A stretch of DNA of 64,000 nucleotides from Mantamonas sphyraenae. Its lineage: Eukaryota; CRuMs; Mantamonadidae. The notes below the pieces were generated by a model that ran no database searches, was not told the DNA's origin, and saw only the letters and a program-made list of their open reading frames with translations. Position 1 is the stretch's first letter, and the number at the start of each line of letters is the position of its first letter. Shown piece by piece: positions 39,807-48,557 of this stretch. A program made the position numbers and the translations under genes. The stretch spans positions 62,001 to 126,000 of the forward strand of contig JAPMXV010000070.1 in the NCBI GenBank assembly GCA_026936335.1. The letters run 5' to 3'.

Positions 39807-42800
39807 CTATTGCTGTTGCTCCCACCCGCGCCCCACCCACCCCACAATCCTCTCCATCACCTCATCCGGCACTGTCCACCACTCACACGTCGCCTCGTAC
39901 CCATCCATCCCGCCACACCCAAACATCACCTCCCGCTCCTCCATGTTCATCGCCAGCCCGGTCTCCAGCGCCTCGTCCAACCCGTCGCTCCCCATCAACC
40001 AATGCACCGCCTCTCTCCACACACCACTCTCTCGTGCCCTTCTCACGGCCTCGGCTGACCTCCGCGCGCCCAGCTCCCGTGCCGCACGCACCACCTCGTC
40101 GCCTTCCTCCCCCATCCCCGCCCCAATCTCCGCCACCGTCCAATGCCATCCCCCACCCCGCGTGTCAATGTCCACCCCCATCGCCACCATCTGCCGCACC
40201 CCTTCCACATTGCCCTGCGATGCCGCGGCAAAGAGCTGCGCGGCTGCATCACGATTCCGCTCCAGAATCTCATGCGACGCACTCACGCCCTCAACCACAC
40301 ACACCCGCCAGTTGTTCTCGTCAATCTCCACATCCCGCATCCCATCCACAAACAACTCTTCAAACTGCGCCCACGGTCCCATCACCAAACCTTGCCGCAA
40401 CACCGCCTCCACGTCGTCTGGCACCGCCACTCCTCGCAGGTCCAACACTCGCAATGGACACCCGTCTCGCATCACCTCCTCCTTCAACAAAGACAGTCCA
40501 ATTTCCCCAATCAGAGCATCCGTCAGACTCAGCTCGCGCACTTGCGAAGCAAACACCCGCACCGCGTCCACAGGCTGCACATGCACACCGAGTGCCATGC
40601 ACTCCACCATTCCCGGACGCCTTTGCATGCTCTCCACCAGTTCGCTCAGGTCCAAGTCTGCATGCCCCCTGCCCAGATTGAGAACCCCAATCGGCGCCGT
40701 GGCCACATCCACCGCCACAGCTGCCATCGTAACCCCCATCCGCTCGTCTCCCAACTCCACACCACTCACATTTGCACCTGCCTCCACCAGCGCCAATCCC
40801 ACACGCTCACGAGCCTCCGGACCTCCCACCCATCTGTTCGGCGATTTCCACACATCGAGCATCCCCGGATCAGCGCGGACATCCGCCCCACGTGCCACCA
40901 TTTTCTCAACCACCTCTGCCATCCCTCGCTCGATCGCTTGGCCCAACAAAGATGGGTCGCTGACGTCTGCTCCTGCATCCAACAACAACAGAGCAATCTC
41001 CGATTGCTTGCGATGAATCGCTTCACCCAGTACGCTACGCTCCGTGCTTGGCGACACGTCACACGCGTTTGCACCCAGTTCCAACAGCGCACGAACCGAG
41101 CCCACCTGTCCATGCACCACAGCACATCCCAGGGCTGTGTGCCCGCGTAAATCGAACCCGTGCATGGATGCACCCGCCGCACCCAGGGCACGCACACATT
41201 CGGAATGCCCAAAGGTTGCCGCTGCCATAAGCGGCGTGTGATTCCCAAGTGCATGTACGCAGTCTGGATTCGCCCCGGCCTCGAGCAACATCTGCATGCA
41301 CTGCATGTGTCCTGATGCAGCCGCCTCCAGCAGAGCTGTGGAGCCGTTGTCATTCACCTCGTTCACATCCACTCCAGTCTCCAGAAGCATACGCACCACT
41401 TCTGTGCTTCCATTCTTTGACCCACGCGAGAGCATTGTCCATCCTCCAATCTTGATGTTTGGATTTGCTCCCGCCTGCAGCAACATGCTCACAATTTCCA
41501 CGTGGTCGTGGAAGACTGCTCCCCACAAAGGCGTCCTTCCGTCGATTCCTGTAGCGTTCACATCAGCCCCGGCTTCAAGCAGAATGCGCACGCATTCAGT
41601 GTGACCTTCCTTCGTAGAATACGCCAGAGCATTGAGCCCGTCGGAATCTTCCGCATTCACGTCCACGCCTGCCTCCACAAGCTGCTTGACACACGCCGCA
41701 TGGCCACTCAACGCCGCATGCACCAACGCAGTCCAACCGTCTGCGCATTTCTGCCCCGGATTCGCCCCTGCTGCCAGAAGCAACGCCACACTCTCGCGGC
41801 AACCAGAAATACATGCGTACTTGAGTGCTGTCATCCCATTGCAGTCTCCCAACGATGCGTCTGCCCCAGCTTCCAACAGCCGCTTCACCATCCCCGCCTT
41901 CTTCAACTTTGATGCTGTGCACAGAGCGAGCTGTACATCCATGGACAGCTGATCGGCGGGGATCCCTGCTTGCAGCAGGTTCTCCAGACACGCTGAGGAT
42001 CCTTTGAACACCGCCGACACCATTGCATCCCCCCGTTTCGCTCCAGCCTGTAACAGCAGTTCCACCATCTCCGGGTTGTCCCTCTGCACAGCCAATTGCA
42101 AGCGTGTGCTCGTGGGGTCTGCACCGGCTTCCAGGAGCAACTCCACACACGCCACGGATCCAGATCTGACGGCAGCAGTCACACACCCTCCCGATGTGCC
42201 CTCCACATGTCCAGTGTCCCCTCCTGCCTCCAGCACAAGCTTCAGTGTCCTGTGCTCGCCTCGCGATGCTGCGTGATACACCGCCTTCCTCAGTGCCTCC
42301 TTCCATGTTTTTCCGGCCTTTTCCTCGTCCGTTGCTTCTCTTAGCGCATCCTCGACCTCGTGATGTCTCCCTTTCTCTGCTCCCTGCACCAGGCGCACAT
42401 GAGCTGGGTGTGTCCTCTGCCGCCGAGCTCTGCGTGCCGCTCGTTTCTCTGCCCGCGCCTCCTTGGATAGCCGTGACTCTTCTTTCTGCTGCTTTGCAAC
42501 CACGGTTTCCGGGTGTTTGCCTGTCCTCGTCGACGCCTTCCTGCCGCCTCCAAACCGCCCTTCCTTCCGCCTCCCAGACCCTTTCGTCACCGTCAGCCAC
42601 TCTGCCACGCGTTCCACACACTTGGTACTCAGTTGCACATCCTCTGCAATCAACAGTGTCATCTCCACAGCCATGTCCTCCTCGTCCCCCACCGCAAAGT
42701 GCACACTCCGTTCCCACCCCACCACACGTCGTTCCCTCTCTCGTCCACCTCCATAGCACATCTCCCGCATCCACTCTCTTCCCCTCTCTCCATTCTCCCA

Positions 42801-43142
42801 CACCCGCCAACCTGTTGCCAGCACTGCACTCCGCGTGTACTCGCGTTCCACACGCGACGTATCCGCCCCAAACTGCACCAGCACCCACACACACTCGTAC
42901 TGCTCCTTCTCCACCGCCTGCTCCACTGCACTCTTCCCACCCCCATCCACGGCCTCCACATCTGCCCCATGTCCACACAGCACCCATGCCTTGTCTGCAC
43001 GCCCGCTTGTACACGCCACCATCAACCCCGTCCTCCCCGTCTCCTCCTCCTTCTCATTCACATCCACTCCACCCTCCCTCAACGCCTCTACGACCTTGTC
43101 CACGCTGCCCCATCGTCCACACAGTGAGAGCAGACTCGTCAT
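39807..43142 (-). CDS. ANK-2: tandem ankyrin/LRR-like protein
   Basis: 1,111 residues, intronless, same plan. The N-terminus is almost identical to ANK-3 (VACTSGRADKAWVLCGHG, WENGERGREWM), consistent with recent exchange between these neighbours. The central ankyrin part shares long stretches with ANK-4 (TASKLKKAGMVKRLLEAGAD). Around DVSPSTERSVLGEAIHRKQS it resembles ANK-1 and ANK-6. The LRR-like and following part (VEGVSASHEILERNRDAAAQ) is of ANK-6 type. The C-terminal module is REVMFGCGGMDGYEATCEWW. It is followed after 19 bp by the ANK-3 ATG. Confidence 0.9.
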   Translation of the reverse strand: MTSLLSLCGRWGSVDKVVEALREGGVDVNEKEEETGRTGLMVACTSGRADKAWVLCGHGADVEAVDGGGKSAVEQAVEKEQYECVWVLVQFGADTSRVEREYTRSAVLATGWRVWENGERGREWMREMCYGGGRERERRVVGWERSVHFAVGDEEDMAVEMTLLIAEDVQLSTKCVERVAEWLTVTKGSGRRKEGRFGGGRKASTRTGKHPETVVAKQQKEESRLSKEARAEKRAARRARRQRTHPAHVRLVQGAEKGRHHEVEDALREATDEEKAGKTWKEALRKAVYHAASRGEHRTLKLVLEAGGDTGHVEGTSGGCVTAAVRSGSVACVELLLEAGADPTSTRLQLAVQRDNPEMVELLLQAGAKRGDAMVSAVFKGSSACLENLLQAGIPADQLSMDVQLALCTASKLKKAGMVKRLLEAGADASLGDCNGMTALKYACISGCRESVALLLAAGANPGQKCADGWTALVHAALSGHAACVKQLVEAGVDVNAEDSDGLNALAYSTKEGHTECVRILLEAGADVNATGIDGRTPLWGAVFHDHVEIVSMLLQAGANPNIKIGGWTMLSRGSKNGSTEVVRMLLETGVDVNEVNDNGSTALLEAAASGHMQCMQMLLEAGANPDCVHALGNHTPLMAAATFGHSECVRALGAAGASMHGFDLRGHTALGCAVVHGQVGSVRALLELGANACDVSPSTERSVLGEAIHRKQSEIALLLLDAGADVSDPSLLGQAIERGMAEVVEKMVARGADVRADPGMLDVWKSPNRWVGGPEARERVGLALVEAGANVSGVELGDERMGVTMAAVAVDVATAPIGVLNLGRGHADLDLSELVESMQRRPGMVECMALGVHVQPVDAVRVFASQVRELSLTDALIGEIGLSLLKEEVMRDGCPLRVLDLRGVAVPDDVEAVLRQGLVMGPWAQFEELFVDGMRDVEIDENNWRVCVVEGVSASHEILERNRDAAAQLFAAASQGNVEGVRQMVAMGVDIDTRGGGWHWTVAEIGAGMGEEGDEVVRAARELGARRSAEAVRRARESGVWREAVHWLMGSDGLDEALETGLAMNMEEREVMFGCGGMDGYEATCEWWTVPDEVMERIVGWVGRGWEQQQ

Positions 43143-43161
43143 CCTCGTTCCTAGACAACCT

Positions 43162-46100
43162 CTATTGCTGTTGCTCCCACCCGCGCCCCACCCACCCCAC
43201 AATCCTCTCCATCACCTCATCCGGCACTGTCCACCACTCACACGTCGCCTCGTACCCATCCATCCCGCCACACCCAAACATCACCTCCCGCTCCTCCATG
43301 TTCATCGCCAGCCCGGTCTCCAGCGCCTCGTCCAACCCGTCGCTCCCCATCAACCAATGCACCGCCTCTCTCCACACACCACTCTCTCGCGCCCCTTCCA
43401 CAGCATCGGCTGACCTCCGCGCGCCCAGTTCCCGTGCCACACGCACCACCTCGTCGCCTTCCCCCCCCATCCACGCTCCAATCTCCAACACTGTATCATC
43501 ATCTCCCCCACCACGCGTGTTGATGTCCATCCCCATCGCCACCATCTGCCGCACCCCTTCCACATTGCCCTGCTTTGCAGCCTCTCCCAGTTGCACTGTC
43601 GCGTCTCTGTTCCGCTGCACAATCGCTTTTGAGCTCTCACCCACCCCTTCCAATGGCATGTGTACCCCACCCACATGACACGCTCGCCAGTTGTTCCCAT
43701 CCACGTGCACATTCCGCATTCCATCCACCATCAGCACTTCCAACTGTGCCCACGGTCCAACCATCACACACTGCCGCAACACCGCCTGGACATCGTCTGG
43801 GACCACGGTGGAAGCGGAAGCAAACACCCGTAGTGGACACGTGTCTCGCATCAGCGCTTCTTTCAGCGCTTCCCACCCGATCTCGTCAATCTCACACCGT
43901 TCCAAGGCCAGAACCCCCACTTGCGACGCAAACACGCCCACCGCATCTGCCGGCTGCACCCGCACGTCCGTCAAACCCAGGCTCTCTACCATCCCCGGTC
44001 GCCTCTTCAAGCTCGCCGCCAGCTCAGATACGTCCATGTCTTTCGGGGTGCTGCTCCCAAGGCAGACGAGCGCAATAGGCGCCGTGGCGACATCCACCGC
44101 CACAGCTGCCATCGTAACCCCCATCCGCTCGTCTCCCAACTCCATGCCACTCACATCTGCACCGGCACGCACCAATAGCATCCCCACGCGATCATGTGTC
44201 TCTGGAGCTTCGATCCAGCTGTTGCTCCAGAGAATCAGCAACCTCATGCCCGCGTCTCGCACCCTCGCACCACGTGCCACCAGCTCTTCCACCACGTCTT
44301 CCATCTCCTTTTTGATCGCCTGTTCCAACAAGGATAGGTCGCTGACGTCTGCCCCTCCATCCAACAACAACAGCGCAATCTCCGATTGCTTGCGATGAAT
44401 CGCTTCACCCAGTACGCTACGCTCCGTTCTACGTATCACGTCACACGCGTTTGCACCCAGTTCCAACAGCACACGCACAGAATCCACATGTCCTCGAACC
44501 ACAGCCCATCCCAGGGCTGTGCTTCCGTCTTTGTCGACAGCGTGCATGGATGCACCCGCCTCACACAGTACACGCACACATTCGGAATGCCCATACGATG
44601 CCGCTGCCATAAGCGGCGTGTAGCGGCCCTGGGTACGCACACAGTCTGGATTCGCCCCGGCCTCGAGCAACATCTGCACGCATTGCTCGCTTCCTGACCC
44701 AGCCGCCTCAAACAGAGCTGTGGAACCGTCGTCATTCACCTCGTTCACATCCACTCCAGTCTCCAGAAGCATACGCACCACTTCTGTGCTTCCATTCTTT
44801 GACCCACGCGAGAGCATTGTCTCCCCGTTGTACAGGACGTTTGGATTTGCTCCCGCCTGCAGCAACATGCTCACAATCTCCACGTGGTCGTGGAAGACTG
44901 CTCCCCACAAAGCCGTCCACCCGTCGATTCCTGTGGCGTTCACATCAGCCCCGGCTTCAAGCAGAGTGCACACGCATTCAGTGTGACCTTCCAGTGCGGA
45001 AAAGAACAGGGCAGTGGATCCCATGCCCTGATGCATCTCCACGTCCACGCCCGCCTCCACAAGCTGCTGCACGCACGCCGTACGGCCTTCCAACGCCGCG
45101 TAAATCAACACAGGCACACCGTCTGCGGATTTCTGCCCCGGATTCGCCCCTGCTGCCAGAAGCAACGCCACACTCTCGTGGCAACCAGAAATGCATGCGT
45201 GCACGAGTGCTGTCATCCCATTGCAGTCTCCCAGCGATGCGTCTGCCCCAGCTTCCAACAGCCGCTTCACCATCCCCGCCTTCTTCAACCTTGATGCCAA
45301 GCCCAGAGCGAGGTGTCTACCCACAGCCCGCTGATCGGCGGGGATCCCAGCCTGCAGTAGCTTCTCCAGACACGCTGAGGATCCTGCGGTCACCGCCGAC
45401 ACCACGGCCCCCTCCGTGTCCGCCCCAGCCTTTAGCAGCAGTTCCACCATCTCCGGGTTGTCTCTCTCCACAGCCATTTGCACGCGTGTGCTCGTGGGGT
45501 CTGCACCGGCGTCCAGGAGCAACTCCACACACGCCACAGATCCAGATCTGATCGCAGCAGTCACACACCCTCCTGATGTGCCCTCCACATGTCCAGTGTC
45601 CCCTCCTGCCTCCAGCACAAGCTTCAGTGTCCTGTGCTCGCCTCGGGATGCTGCGTGATACACAGCCTTTCTCAGTGCCTCCTTCCATGTCTTTCCGGCC
45701 ATTTCCTCTTCCGTTGCTTCTCTTAGCGCATCCTCGACCTCGTGATGTCTCCCTTTCTCTGCTCCCAGCACCAGGCGCACGTGAGCTGGGTAGGTCCCCC
45801 GCCGCTGAGCCATCCTTGCTGCACGCGCTGCTCGTTTCTCTGCCCGCGCCTCCTTGGATAGCCGTGGCTCTTCTTCCTGCACCTTTGCACCGACGGTTTC
45901 TGGGTGTTTGCCTGTCCTCGTCGACGCCTTCCTGCCGCCTCCAAACCGCCCTTCCTTCCGCCTCCCAGACCCTTTCGTCACCGTCAGCCACTCTGCCACG
46001 CGTTCCACACACTTGGTACTCAGTTGTACATCCTCTGCAATCAACAGTGTCATCTCCACAGCCATGTCCTCCTCGTCCCCCACCGCAAAGTGCACACTCC

Positions 46101-46533
46101 GTTCCCACCCCACCACACGTCGTTCCCTCTCTCGTCCGACTCCATAGCACATCTCCCGCATCCACTCTCTTCCCCTCTCTCCCTCCTCCCACACCCGCCA
46201 CCCTGTTGCAAGCACTGCACTCCGCGTGTACTCGCGTTCCACACGCGACGTATCCGCCCCAAACTGCACCAGCACCCACACACACTCGTACTGCTCCTTC
46301 TCCACCGCCTGCTTCACTGCACTCTTCCCACTCCCATCCACAGCCTCCACATCTGCCCCATGTCCACACAGCACCCATGCCTTGTCTGCACGCCCGCTTG
46401 CACACGCCACCATCAACCCCGTCCTCCCCGTCTCCTCCTCCTGCTCATTCACATCCACTCCACCCTCCCTCAACGCCTCTATGACCTTGTCCACGCTGCC
46501 CCATCGTCCACACAGTGAGAGCAGACTCGTCAT
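43162..46533 (-). CDS. ANK-1: first gene of the ankyrin array
   Basis: 1,123 residues, intronless, same plan, and the most distinctive of the ordinary copies. The linker has an insertion (AARAARMAQRRGTYPAHVRL), the ankyrins include EMHQGMGSTALFFSALEGHT, and the LRR-like part is its own (APIALVCLGSSTPKDMDVSE, VGVLALERCEIDEIGWEALK). Just before the C-terminal module comes GDDDTVLEIGAWMGGEGDEV. As the only copy with a real upstream intergenic region (210 bp to the divergent LRR gene ATG), it may carry the promoter for the whole array if transcription is polycistronic. Its N-terminal ankyrins and WTV-PDEVMERIVGWVG end match the others. Confidence 0.9.
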   Translation of the reverse strand: MTSLLSLCGRWGSVDKVIEALREGGVDVNEQEEETGRTGLMVACASGRADKAWVLCGHGADVEAVDGSGKSAVKQAVEKEQYECVWVLVQFGADTSRVEREYTRSAVLATGWRVWEEGERGREWMREMCYGVGRERERRVVGWERSVHFAVGDEEDMAVEMTLLIAEDVQLSTKCVERVAEWLTVTKGSGRRKEGRFGGGRKASTRTGKHPETVGAKVQEEEPRLSKEARAEKRAARAARMAQRRGTYPAHVRLVLGAEKGRHHEVEDALREATEEEMAGKTWKEALRKAVYHAASRGEHRTLKLVLEAGGDTGHVEGTSGGCVTAAIRSGSVACVELLLDAGADPTSTRVQMAVERDNPEMVELLLKAGADTEGAVVSAVTAGSSACLEKLLQAGIPADQRAVGRHLALGLASRLKKAGMVKRLLEAGADASLGDCNGMTALVHACISGCHESVALLLAAGANPGQKSADGVPVLIYAALEGRTACVQQLVEAGVDVEMHQGMGSTALFFSALEGHTECVCTLLEAGADVNATGIDGWTALWGAVFHDHVEIVSMLLQAGANPNVLYNGETMLSRGSKNGSTEVVRMLLETGVDVNEVNDDGSTALFEAAGSGSEQCVQMLLEAGANPDCVRTQGRYTPLMAAASYGHSECVRVLCEAGASMHAVDKDGSTALGWAVVRGHVDSVRVLLELGANACDVIRRTERSVLGEAIHRKQSEIALLLLDGGADVSDLSLLEQAIKKEMEDVVEELVARGARVRDAGMRLLILWSNSWIEAPETHDRVGMLLVRAGADVSGMELGDERMGVTMAAVAVDVATAPIALVCLGSSTPKDMDVSELAASLKRRPGMVESLGLTDVRVQPADAVGVFASQVGVLALERCEIDEIGWEALKEALMRDTCPLRVFASASTVVPDDVQAVLRQCVMVGPWAQLEVLMVDGMRNVHVDGNNWRACHVGGVHMPLEGVGESSKAIVQRNRDATVQLGEAAKQGNVEGVRQMVAMGMDINTRGGGDDDTVLEIGAWMGGEGDEVVRVARELGARRSADAVEGARESGVWREAVHWLMGSDGLDEALETGLAMNMEEREVMFGCGGMDGYEATCEWWTVPDEVMERIVGWVGRGWEQQQ

Positions 46534-46552
46534 CCTCGTTCCTCGACAACCT

Positions 46553-46638
46553 CTATTGCTGTTGCTCCCACCCGCGCCCCACCCACCCCACAATCCTCTC
46601 CATCACCTCATCCGGCACTGTCCACCACTCCCACGTCG
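46553..46638 (-). pseudogene. Remnant C-terminus of a seventh ankyrin-array gene
   Basis: These 86 bases upstream of ANK-1 encode WEWWTVPDEVMERIVG, continue to the Gln-Gln-Gln-stop, and sit at the standard 19-bp distance from the ANK-1 ATG. Similarity stops abruptly near 46638. One substitution relative to the other copies changes Cys to Trp in the ATCEWW stretch. It is the stump of a lost or rearranged upstream copy, or the joint-side footprint of the last unequal crossover. Confidence 0.8.
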
Positions 46639-46742
46639 CTTGCCACCCACCACCCATCCATCCGCATCATCATCAGCCCCACCCTCGTTGTCCAGGCACC
46701 ACCAAACTACCCCCCCCCTCCCCCAAACAAACACAAACAACA

Positions 46743-47958
46743 ATGAGCTCGCACAGCCGGTTCCGAGCCGCGTGGAAGGAGCTCTTGCATGGTGGAGACG
46801 CCGACGAGATCGCAAAGGCATTGACAGAGGTGGGCGAGGTAGGCAACCCGACACGCGCTCCCCGTCGCCTGCGCTCACCCCCGCCATCAGCACCTGAACC
46901 TGCACAGGGCTCACATCAGCGACGGCGAAGCAGTGGCGCTGGCCGCCGCTGTCAGTCGGTGCACCACGCTGGAACGCATCATCCTCCACAGCAACACCGT
47001 CGGTGACAAGGGCGCAGCCGCGCTGGGGCAGGCCCTGCGCACAAACAACAGCTTGCAATCACTGAACCTCATGCACAACCGGGTGGGCGCCGTCGGGGCA
47101 GAGGCGTTGGCGCAGGGGCTGGCGCTGAACAGCAGCCTCCTGGTGCTGGACCTCGGCGGAACCAGCATCGGGCCGCGCGGAGCGCAAGCCCTGGCCAAGG
47201 CGCTGCTGGCAAATTCCAGCCTGCAAACACTCCAGCTGTGGAGAGCCAACGTGGGCGAGGAGGGCGCCGTGGCACTCGCGGCGGCGCTGGAAGAAAACAC
47301 CAGCGTGCAGCAAGTCGAACTCGGCTGCAACCTCATCGGCGACCTCGGCGCTGAAGCATTGGCCTGCACCCTGCGTGTCAACTCCACGCTGCAGGTGCTC
47401 GGCCTGCTGCACAACAATATCGGCGCCCCCGGTGCTGAAGCTCTGGCTCAGGCTCTGCTGCGGAACACCGCGTGCTGGGCCCTCGCCGGCGTCGACGTCG
47501 ACGACAACCGCATCGAAACGCTCACAGAGCGCAACTGGAGCCACGGCGCTCGCTTTGTCGCTTCCGCCGCCGCAGGCAATGTGCAGGCAATGCAAGAGCT
47601 GCGCGCGTGGGGCGTGCCCGTCGACACCTGCGCCGCAGAGCAGGAGAGCGCCCTCGAGGCCGCGATGGCACACGAGCGCGAGGCCGCTGTCGACCAGCTG
47701 CTGCAATGGGGCGCACGCGTCAGCCCCGCAGCCACAGCCATCGCCAAAAGGGCATGGAGAAAGGCCTGGCATTGGATGCGGCCCCGCGACGACTGGGTGG
47801 ACCAGACCTTGCTCGTCGCACTGGTCATGAATGGGGTCGAGAGGGAGGTCATGTTTGCGTGTGGAGGGATGGACGGGTACGAAGCGACTGCAGAGTGGGT
47901 GACACTCCCGGACGAGGTCATGGAGAGGGTGCTGAGGTGGGTCGGGAGCGCTGGGTGA
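46743..47958 (+). CDS. LRR (ribonuclease-inhibitor type) protein sharing the ankyrin array's C-terminal module
   Basis: Two exons, 46743-46838 and 46891-47958, with a 52-bp GTAGGC...CAG intron in phase 0, giving 387 residues (MSSHSRFRAAWKELLHGGDA...). About seven RI-type LRRs follow (LERIILHSNTVGDKGAAALG, LQSLNLMHNRVGAVGAEALA, LQVLGLLHNNIGAPGAEALA). Then come one or two ankyrin-like helices (ASAAAGNVQAMQELRAWGVP) and a C-terminal module with WRKAWHWMRP, GVEREVMFACGGMDGYEAT and LPDEVMERVLRWVG. The module is clearly homologous to the last ~130 residues of ANK-1 to ANK-6. NLRC3/RNH1-like LRRs normally bind proteins. It is transcribed away from the array, 209 bp between ATGs. Confidence 0.9.
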
Positions 47959-48351
47959 CGTCAGGGGGGGGAGTGGGCGGGAAGTGGGCGGGAAGTGGGG
48001 GGAAGGGGGGGAAGGGGGGGGGGGGGGAAGGGGGGAGGGGGGGGGGGGGAGCTGGACCAAAGGTCGGCGGTGCAGAGGTGTGAGGTGAGGAAGGTGGAAG
48101 CACGGTGTGCGGTGCGGTGGCGTGGAGCGACGGCCATAGCGATAACGGAGATAGGGAGGGGACATGGGTGTCGCCGTCGATGGTGTTCATGGGAGACGTG
48201 GCACGTTTCAACGTGCGAGGTTCGACGTGAGAAAAATTCCGGATTTCCGACGCAGGGCCGCTCAGATGCGGTCGAATGCATCATGGGCATCACACTATGG
48301 TCGTGACTGAATGCTGATTGGTGAAGGGTATGAGTGAGATGGGCATCAGGA
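47959..48351. other. Intergenic region with a long G tract
   Basis: No gene seen. From 47963 to about 48050 the plus strand is nearly pure G with scattered A (repeated GGGCGGGAAGT and runs of ten or more G), directly after the LRR stop codon. It is a strong candidate for G-quadruplex formation and for sequencing-length error. The remaining 300 bp up to the inverted-repeat arm are mixed sequence without recognisable signals. Confidence 0.6.
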
Positions 48352-48450
48352 GCGGAATTCGGACGATTTGGTGGGAGGTTTAGATGCTGAACCGCGAATT
48401 GAGCAAGAGTAGTGTAACCACTTGGGTACAGGTTTAAAGGGTTACTATAC

Positions 48451-48535
48451 GTATGATTCGCGCTTCGGATGCGCGAGGTCCCGGGTTCGATTCCCGGGTC
48501 GCCCCTTGTGTTCACACAGGGCGGCTGGTCTAGTG
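48451..48535 (+). tRNA. Circularly permuted tRNA-Pro(CGG) gene, left copy
   Basis: The 3' half comes first: 48451-48505. It contains an anticodon stem CGCGC/GCGCG around loop TTCGGAT (anticodon CGG at 48466-48468), a T arm CCGGG-TTCGATT-CCCGG with a perfect B box, 3' acceptor strand GTCGCCC (48498-48504) and discriminator C73. A 13-bp linker (48506-48518) follows, then the 5' half 48519-48535: acceptor GGGCGGC, TG, and GTCTAGTG with the A box. The acceptor strands pair over all 7 bp (one G-U). Joining 48535 to 48451 gives a normal 72-nt tRNA-Pro with D-loop GGTCTAGTGGTATGATTC. Flanks 48437-48444 and 48544-48551 are complementary (8 pairs). No ordinary 5' half lies upstream. Confidence 0.85.
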
Positions 48536-48552
48536 TTCTGCCCTAACCTTTC

Positions 48553-48557
48553 TTTTT
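48553..48557 (+). terminator. Pol III T5 terminator of permuted tRNA, left copy
   Basis: Five T residues lie 17 bp after the 5' half, directly beyond the trailer strand that pairs with the leader. This is the expected position for RNA polymerase III termination of the permuted precursor. Confidence 0.7.

Larger units (their letters stand above)
26555..46638 (-). repeat. Head-to-tail array of six ankyrin genes plus one remnant
   Basis: The six units are about 3.26-3.46 kb and all lie on the minus strand. The joints at 29894-29912, 33258-33276, 36607-36625, 39788-39806 and 43143-43161 are each exactly 19 bp between the stop codon of one gene and the ATG of the next, differing only by a TAGG/CGAGG change. 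The first and last few hundred bases of every unit are nearly identical while interiors differ. The downstream edge is 26555, where the last copy has its own C-terminus (VAWVGRAW) and lacks the Gln tail. The upstream edge is near 46638, inside a truncated seventh C-terminus. Unequal crossing over between these units is the simplest origin. Confidence 0.93.

Noticed and set aside
26600-46600. Long plus-strand frames rich in Ser/Pro/Thr/His opposite the ankyrin array
   Set aside because: They are antisense shadows created by GC-rich third positions. The minus strand carries clear ankyrin repeats, and the plus frames have no conserved motif.
48437-48505. An ordinary, unpermuted tRNA using upstream GGGTTAC as the 5' acceptor strand
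   Set aside because: It would leave a mismatch in the acceptor stem, a D arm several bases too short and no A box. The downstream GGGCGGC-TGGTCTAGTG fits perfectly instead.
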